Source of the DNA: BJ22 sp031405895
GTDB lineage: Bacteria > Planctomycetota > Planctomycetia > Pirellulales > Pirellulaceae
DNA length: 11,565 bases
NCBI GenBank assembly: GCA_031405895.1
Contig: JANOFL010000270.1
Span: 1 to 11,565, forward strand
Reading direction: 5' to 3'
In this document: piece after piece, positions 7,592 through 11,565 of the stretch
How positions within the stretch are numbered: position 1 is the stretch's first letter
Layout: each line of letters starts with the position of its first letter
The notes under the pieces: model-generated
Told to the model about the DNA's origin: nothing
What the model saw: the letters and a program-made list of their open reading frames with translations, nothing else
Databases searched by the model: none
Program-made: the position numbers and the translations under genes

Positions 7592-7647
7592 TCAGATCTG
7601 AGATTTCAAATCTCAAATCTCAAATCTCAGATTTCAGATTTCAGATC
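7592..7647 (-). repeat. diverged heptamer array, about 8 units
   Basis: Eight period-7 units from 7592 to 7647: on the plus strand TCAGATC, TGAGATT, three TCAAATC, two TCAGATT and TCAGATC. On the minus strand these read GATTTGA and close variants, the same unit as the array at 4925-5008. It begins six bases after the stop of the dioxygenase gene, which is on the minus strand, so the unit has the same sense relative to its upstream gene as the first array does to ridA. Confidence 0.9.
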
Positions 7648-7653
7648 CGGCAC

Positions 7654-8832
7654 TCAGAGATTTCCCCGCCGGTCCTGTTCGATTTCGAGCGATTCGAAGA
7701 GGGCCTTGAAGTTGCCTTTGCCGAACGATTCGCTGCCGCGGCGGCAGATGATCTCGAAGAACAGCGTCGGGCGGTCTTGCAGCGGCTTGGTGAAAATCTG
7801 CAGCAGGTAGCCCTTGTCGTCGCGGTCGACGAGGATCCGCAGGTCCTTGACTCCGTCCACGTCCTCACGGATTTCGCCCACCCGGTCCCAGACCGTTTCG
7901 TAGTACTCGTCCGGAATGCGGAGGAAGTCGACGCCGCGCTGGCGGAGCCGGCCAACGGTGTGGAGTTCGTCTTTGGTCAGCAGGGCGAGGTGCTGGATGC
8001 CGGGGGTGTTATTATGCCAGTCGAGGTATTCTTCGATCTGGCTTTTGCGGGCACCGGCGGCTGGTTCGTTGATCGGAATCTTGATCAGTTCGCGGCCGCT
8101 GTCCATGACCTTGCTCATCAGGGCCGAGTAGCGGGTGCTGATGTCCTTGTCGTCGAAATGCTTGAACAGCCGGAAGCCGAGCACTTCCGAGTACCAGTCG
8201 ACCCAATGGTCCATCTTGCCCAGCTCGACGTTCGCGACACAGTGGTCGACGTAGAACAGCCCGACCGGATGGGCCCGGTTGTAGTCGTTGATGGCGAGGT
8301 CATCGAGCTTGCGGAATCCCGGCATGAACAGCCCGCCGGCCTTGACCTTGTCGAGCGCGTACTCGCCGGTCCGCGAAACGAACGAGTGAACGACCCGGCC
8401 CATCGCCCGGACGCCGGATGAGACAACTGTGCCCCGGCTGTCGGACACGGTGGCCGGCTCGTAAGCCGACTCGGCCCCGTTCCTGAGCGCCTGCTCCCAC
8501 GCCTTGACCGCGTCGTCGACGGTGAAGCAGAGGTCCTTGATCCCGTCCCCGTACAGCCCGACTTCGCGCTGGGCCGGGTGGTCGGCGTGCAGGCCGGTGG
8601 TCAGCAGGAAGCGGATATTGCCCTGCGTCAGCAAATAGGTCGCGGCTTCGCGGCTGCCGGTGGTCAGGTCCGAAATCTGCTCGATCTCGAAGCCGAAACT
8701 CTGGGCATAGAAATAGGCCGCCTGTTTGGCGTTGCCAACATAGAAGCGGACGTAATCAACATCGACCAGGTTGAGCGGATCGGTGGATGGCGAAGGGCGA
8801 GCGACGGTTGTTGCGGCGCTGGAGCTGGACAT
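7654..8832 (-). CDS. hpd: 4-hydroxyphenylpyruvate dioxygenase
   Basis: Fe(II)-dependent enzyme converting 4-hydroxyphenylpyruvate to homogentisate, the second step of tyrosine degradation (EC 1.13.11.27). The 392-residue protein has the two-barrel vicinal-oxygen-chelate layout: N-terminal domain from VDYVRFYVGNAKQAAYFY (about 25-42), and catalytic C-terminal domain with iron ligands visible as H197 (YVDHCVANVE), H281 (TPGIQHLAL) and E360 (TLFFEIICRRG). The end FGKGNFKALFESLE closes with the helix that covers the active site. Length is close to other bacterial HPPDs (350-400). I chose the ATG at 8832 because the next in-frame upstream starts add a long arginine-rich leader unlike the family; only a weak GGGA site precedes it. 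It faces the ABC permease gene and is divergent from the acyltransferase. No other tyrosine-pathway gene is in the window. A hydroxymandelate synthase is less likely because of the complete HPPD-like C-terminus. Confidence 0.95.
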   Translation of the reverse strand: MSSSSAATTVARPSPSTDPLNLVDVDYVRFYVGNAKQAAYFYAQSFGFEIEQISDLTTGSREAATYLLTQGNIRFLLTTGLHADHPAQREVGLYGDGIKDLCFTVDDAVKAWEQALRNGAESAYEPATVSDSRGTVVSSGVRAMGRVVHSFVSRTGEYALDKVKAGGLFMPGFRKLDDLAINDYNRAHPVGLFYVDHCVANVELGKMDHWVDWYSEVLGFRLFKHFDDKDISTRYSALMSKVMDSGRELIKIPINEPAAGARKSQIEEYLDWHNNTPGIQHLALLTKDELHTVGRLRQRGVDFLRIPDEYYETVWDRVGEIREDVDGVKDLRILVDRDDKGYLLQIFTKPLQDRPTLFFEIICRRGSESFGKGNFKALFESLEIEQDRRGNL

Positions 8833-9155
8833 GGACGATTTCCCGGCAGGTCTTGACCGTCCAACATGCCGTCCCAATGCGGCACCGGTCCCGGCGGTCA
8901 GGAACCGGGTCTTCAAATCCAATTGAATCACCCGACCCCTGCCAGTCAACGCCAGCCAGCGATTTGGCGACCCATTCCCGGTGGACATTCCGTGGTTTCG
9001 CGGGGCGCTTTTTGATGGGAATCCGCCGGGAGGAAACCGGCAAAGCACTTCGGGCAAGCTGCAACGCCTTTTTTCGGCATTGGGTCGGACCGCCGTTTTC
9101 CGCTAAAAGCTGTTGCCCGGAACCAGCTCGACGCGACGGAACGGAAATCTGCCGG
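8833..9155. other. divergent intergenic region hpd / acyltransferase
   Basis: 323 bases between the two divergent starts, so promoters for both genes are expected. On the plus strand TTGGGT (9080-9085) and TAAAAG (9104-9109), 18 bases apart, are the best weak sigma-70-like pair, 47 bases before the acyltransferase ATG. I see no convincing pair for hpd. Frames run open through here in both directions, but the encoded residues do not look like the families of either gene. No strong inverted repeat was noticed. Confidence 0.4.
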
Positions 9156-10007
9156 ATGGCCGATGGAAAGCCTACCTATGGCTGCTTGCAGTTCCTCGCA
9201 GGACAGGGGCTGGCTCACGCGCTGCCGTGGCTGGGACGGACGACGGACTGCCGGGTGGCGACGTGGGCGATCGAACCGGGTGACGAAGGCGGGCAACGGC
9301 ATCCCACGCGGGGGATCTACATCTTCTGGCACGAGTACATCGCCGCGCTGCTGATGCAGTGGCAACGGGTGCCCATGACGCTGCTTGTGGGGCAACACCG
9401 CGATGCCAACTGGGTCGGCCACGTTGCGGAAGCCATGGGCTATCGGCTGGTTCGCGGCAGCACCAGCCGCGGTGGCGCCCGGGCCCTGCGTGAACTGCGG
9501 GCGGAATCAGAAAAACGGGCGATCGGAATGACACCCGACGGTCCGCGCGGGCCGCGGCGCGAGCTGGCGGCCGGGCCGGTCTGGCTGGCCGGACACCTCG
9601 GCTTGCCGCTCTTTTGCATCGCCGTCGGAATTGCGGGAGCACGACGAACCAAAACGTGGGACCAGTTTGCCCTTCCGGCGCCCAGTTGCCGGATCCGCTC
9701 GATCATCAGCCCTCCTGTAACCATTGCGGCGTCGAACTCGCGCGATGAGCTGGAGGCTCAACGTGTTTCTGTGCAGCGCCTGATGGACGACCTGCACGGG
9801 CTGGCCGATCGCTGGGCGGCGGGAGAAATTGCCTTGCCGGGCATTCGACCGAAAGCTGTTCCTGGCCGGCTCTGGCCGCGTTTGCAAAACGCCGGAGAAG
9901 GCAATCACGGCATGGCAGTCCAACGCCACCGACCCGTTCCAGAGCGTGGTTCGGACCATGGGCTGACCGGTCGCACCGGCACCCCGACTTTCCGCCAGGC
10001 GGGCTGA
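9156..10007 (+). CDS. DUF374-family lysophospholipid acyltransferase-like protein
   Basis: Putative membrane-associated acyltransferase of the DUF374 group, related to enzymes that acylate lipid precursors, including lipid A-type glycolipids; the actual acceptor is not known. Of 283 residues, the visible family blocks are IYIFWHEYIAALLM (54-67, with the catalytic-type H59), LVGQHRDANWVG (77-88), YRLVRGSTSRGGARAL (96-111) and GMTPDGPRGPRRE (124-136), followed by GLPLFCIAVGIAGARRTKTWDQFALP. These are in the order and spacing of the family. ATG 9156 begins a sensible N-terminus; the frame is open upstream to 8787 with no family similarity. Only a weak ribosome site is seen. The last 40 or so residues (after PRLQNAGEG) are polar with no recognisable motif and may be a lineage-specific tail. 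Divergent from hpd. A GGGA hairpin starts eight bases after the stop. Confidence 0.85.
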   Translation: MADGKPTYGCLQFLAGQGLAHALPWLGRTTDCRVATWAIEPGDEGGQRHPTRGIYIFWHEYIAALLMQWQRVPMTLLVGQHRDANWVGHVAEAMGYRLVRGSTSRGGARALRELRAESEKRAIGMTPDGPRGPRRELAAGPVWLAGHLGLPLFCIAVGIAGARRTKTWDQFALPAPSCRIRSIISPPVTIAASNSRDELEAQRVSVQRLMDDLHGLADRWAAGEIALPGIRPKAVPGRLWPRLQNAGEGNHGMAVQRHRPVPERGSDHGLTGRTGTPTFRQAG

Positions 10008-10014
10008 TCTGATC

Positions 10015-10034
10015 GACCAGGCGGGAGCCTGGTC
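10015..10034 (+). repeat. GGGA-loop hairpin, copy B
   Basis: GACCAGGC (10015-10022), loop GGGA (10023-10026), GCCTGGTC (10027-10034), then ACCAGG. It starts eight bases after the acyltransferase stop. Compared with copy A at 3334 the sixth stem pair is G-C instead of A-T, so pairing is kept. The right arm can also pair with the following ACCAGGC (10035-10041). Confidence 0.8.
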
Positions 10035-10060
10035 ACCAGGCCAGAAGGCCAGTTCCAGTT

Positions 10061-10085
10061 TAACGGAAAAAATCCGTTATTTTGG
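10061..10085 (+). terminator. candidate intrinsic terminator after the acyltransferase gene
   Basis: TAACGGA (10061-10067), loop AAAAA, TCCGTTA (10073-10079), followed by TTTTGG. The stem is seven pairs but AT-rich, and the T run is short, so termination would be weak. It lies 53 bases after the acyltransferase stop and 87 before the next start, and could also belong to the promoter region of the PLP enzyme gene. Confidence 0.35.
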
Positions 10086-10166
10086 AAATGGCACCTTGGC
10101 GCGGGCCGGGCGACGGCTAATCTGAAGGGCCGTTGTCAGCCAGTTGCCGTTGGACATCGCCCGCCC

Positions 10167-11414
10167 ATGTCGTCCCCTGCCAGTCTTCACACCGTGGCCA
10201 GTGACGCTGCCAGGCGCGCCAGCGCGAATCCTGGCCAGCCCGCCCCCGGCCCTTCGACGCTGGCCGTTCACGCCGGTGAGGCTCGTCAAAAGGGTTTTCA
10301 CTCGATCAGCGATCCCATCGTCTGCGCGGCGACCTACACGTTCGAAAACACTGCCGCCGTCATCTCGTACATCGAGAACGACGAAGACCGCGGTGAATAT
10401 GGTCGCTACGGAAACCCGAACGAGAAGACGGTTGAACGAAAACTGGCGGCGCTGGAGGGCACGGAAAAGGCGGTGCTCTTTGCGTCGGGCATGGCGGCCT
10501 TCACCGGCCTTGTCCTGTCGCGGACCAATGCCGGGGACGAAGTGGTCTTTTTTGACGAGTGTTACCACCGCAGCCGCGAGTTCTGCTCGAAACATCTGTC
10601 GCGGTTTGGCGTCGTGACCCGCACTGTCAAGACCTGCGACTACGACGCGATGGCGGCGGCAATCAACGACCGGACACGGCTGCTGATCAGCGAGTCGCCG
10701 ACCAACCCGCACCTCAGCGTGATCGATATTGCGCGGTTCGCGGAGCTGGGTCGAACGCATGGCGTCGAGACCCTGATTGACGCGACGCTGGCGACGCCTT
10801 TCAATCTCCGGCCGGCCGAACACGGCGTGACCTATGTTCTGCATTCGGCGACCAAATACCTCGGCGGTCACAACGACTTGCTGGCGGGCGTCGTCTGCGG
10901 GCCGGCCGACCGGCTGGTCGATGTCGAAAACCTGCGCGGGATCACAGGCGGGATCAGCACGGCCCACAACGCCTGGCTGCTGCAGCGTGGGCTGAAGACC
11001 TTTTCCCTGCGAATGGAGCGCCACAACGCCAACGGCCAGGCGGTGGCCGAGTTCCTCGTCGGCCATCCGGCGGTCAGCCGCGTCTGTTATCCTGGCCTGC
11101 CTTCGCATCCAGGACATGCGACGGCCGTTTCCCAGATGCGAGGCTTTGGCGGGCTGATCACGTTCGAGCTGAAAGACACCGACTGGCGGGCCGCGGCACG
11201 GGTCGTCGATGCAGCCAGGCTCTTCCGGATCGGCCCGAGTCTCGGCGGCGTCGAATCGCTGATCGAACAGCCGCTGGTGATGAGCTATTTCAAGCTCTCA
11301 CCCGAAGACCGGGCCCGTTTTGGCATCCGCGACAGCATGATCCGGATCTCCTGCGGGATCGAAGACACCGTCGACCTGATCGCCGACCTCGCCCAGGCCC
11401 TCGACGCCTGCTGA
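10167..11414 (+). CDS. Cys/Met metabolism PLP-dependent enzyme, plant-type cystathionine gamma-synthase-like
   Basis: Fold-type I PLP enzyme of the transsulfuration family. Likely reaction: joining an activated homoserine ester with cysteine to give cystathionine; gamma-lyase activity cannot be excluded. The 415-residue protein has STLAVHAGE (30-38), EYGRYGNP (77-84, with the Tyr and Arg that bind PLP phosphate from the neighbouring subunit), SGMAAF (107-112), DECYHRSRE (130-138), SESPTNPHL (175-183), the cofactor Asp in LIDAT (D205), the PLP lysine in HSATKYLGGHND (K230), CYPGLPSHP (307-315), GPSLGGVESLIEQP (356-369) and the substrate-carboxylate Arg in MIRISCG (R393). EYGRYGNP, GHNDLLAG and the GLKTFSLRM stretch recall plant cystathionine gamma-synthase more than E. 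coli MetB. The usual NPT reads NPN here. ATG 10167 is used; the first 28 residues (Ala/Pro rich) are not conserved and lack an obvious role. The ribosome site is weak. The stop is directly followed by a hairpin. Confidence 0.88.
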   Translation: MSSPASLHTVASDAARRASANPGQPAPGPSTLAVHAGEARQKGFHSISDPIVCAATYTFENTAAVISYIENDEDRGEYGRYGNPNEKTVERKLAALEGTEKAVLFASGMAAFTGLVLSRTNAGDEVVFFDECYHRSREFCSKHLSRFGVVTRTVKTCDYDAMAAAINDRTRLLISESPTNPHLSVIDIARFAELGRTHGVETLIDATLATPFNLRPAEHGVTYVLHSATKYLGGHNDLLAGVVCGPADRLVDVENLRGITGGISTAHNAWLLQRGLKTFSLRMERHNANGQAVAEFLVGHPAVSRVCYPGLPSHPGHATAVSQMRGFGGLITFELKDTDWRAAARVVDAARLFRIGPSLGGVESLIEQPLVMSYFKLSPEDRARFGIRDSMIRISCGIEDTVDLIADLAQALDAC

Positions 11415-11442
11415 CCGTGGTGACAAAGCTCCCGCTTTGTCA
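11415..11442 (-). repeat. GGGA-loop hairpin, copy C (minus orientation)
   Basis: On the plus strand TGACAAAGC (11421-11429), TCCC (11430-11433), GCTTTGTCA (11434-11442). Read on the minus strand the loop is GGGA and the element continues into ACCACGG (to 11415), just as copy A at 3334-3360 does. It abuts the stop codon of the PLP enzyme gene and is followed by GTTTTC, so it could act as a weak terminator between convergent genes. Confidence 0.8.
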
Positions 11443-11458
11443 GTTTTCGCAACATCTT

Positions 11459-11565
11459 TCAGCCTCTCAATCCCGCCAGCTGATTCGCGATTTGCACAGC
11501 CCCCTCCACCGGGTCAAGAACAATCACGACGCGGATCTTTCCCGGCCACCGGGTACCCATCACTT
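11459..11565 (-). CDS. possible C-terminal fragment of an unidentified protein
   Basis: A minus-strand frame is open from the window edge to a TGA at 11461-11459, giving 34 complete codons with hydrophobic-strand-like content (KIRVVIVLDPVEGAVQIANQ). It would be convergent with the PLP enzyme gene, with the hairpin at 11421-11442 between them. No family is recognised and the fragment is too short to be sure; it may be chance in GC-rich DNA. Confidence 0.3.
   Translation of the reverse strand, partial: VMGTRWPGKIRVVIVLDPVEGAVQIANQLAGLRG

Noticed and set aside
7777..8421. Plus-strand frame (214 codons) opposite hpd
   Set aside because: Antisense to the dioxygenase whose iron ligands and C-terminus are intact on the minus strand.
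10077..11117. Long minus-strand frame (346 codons) opposite the PLP enzyme gene
   Set aside because: It mirrors a well-conserved coding gene in GC-rich DNA, has no recognisable motif, and its composition (Arg/His/Gln rich) is typical of antisense shadows.

Overview
The window is GC-rich (roughly 60-65% by eye) bacterial chromosome, most likely from a planctomycete. I base this on three things: a class A RNase P RNA, a cystathionine gamma-synthase of the plant-like type, and several dispersed hairpin and heptamer repeats between genes that, from memory, resemble planctomycete intergenic DNA. This is an inference without a database search. Most genes are recognisable housekeeping or metabolic genes, and I do not see a complete novel multi-gene system.

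Layout. Positions 1-1671 hold the C-terminal two thirds of the mismatch-repair ATPase MutS (+). A 455-base gap with a perfect 24-base dyad follows. Next comes a small overlapping toxin-antitoxin pair, hicB then hicA (2127-2500, +). The RNase P RNA gene rnpB lies convergent to it on the minus strand (about 2635-3009). Positions 3010-3585 are a repeat-rich gap with nested inverted repeats, followed by a secreted 12-cysteine protein of unknown function (3586-4281, +) and a RidA/YjgF-family protein (4439-4900, +) preceded by three CAGTTG/CAACTG dyads.

A 12-copy heptamer array (4925-5008) separates RidA from a likely operon of three plus-strand genes: a DinB-like protein (5090-5599), an ABC-transporter ATPase (5620-6468) and its ABC-2 membrane subunit (6542-7510). 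The ATPase appears frameshifted near its end. A direct pentamer duplication (GGGCT twice) ends the frame early, and the family-like C-terminus continues in another frame up to the permease start codon. Convergent to this group is 4-hydroxyphenylpyruvate dioxygenase (7654-8832, -) of tyrosine catabolism. A second heptamer array sits directly behind its stop codon.

Divergent from the dioxygenase are a DUF374-type acyltransferase (9156-10007, +) and a plant-like Cys/Met-metabolism PLP enzyme (10167-11414, +). The last 100 bases may hold the 3' end of another minus-strand gene.

The most interesting signals are non-coding. There are three copies of a GGGA-loop hairpin whose arms co-vary, two heptamer arrays that both lie just 3' of a stop codon in the same sense orientation, a nested inverted repeat, and an RNase P RNA whose 14-bp P1 helix runs directly into a U tract and whose L15 region seems to lack GGU.
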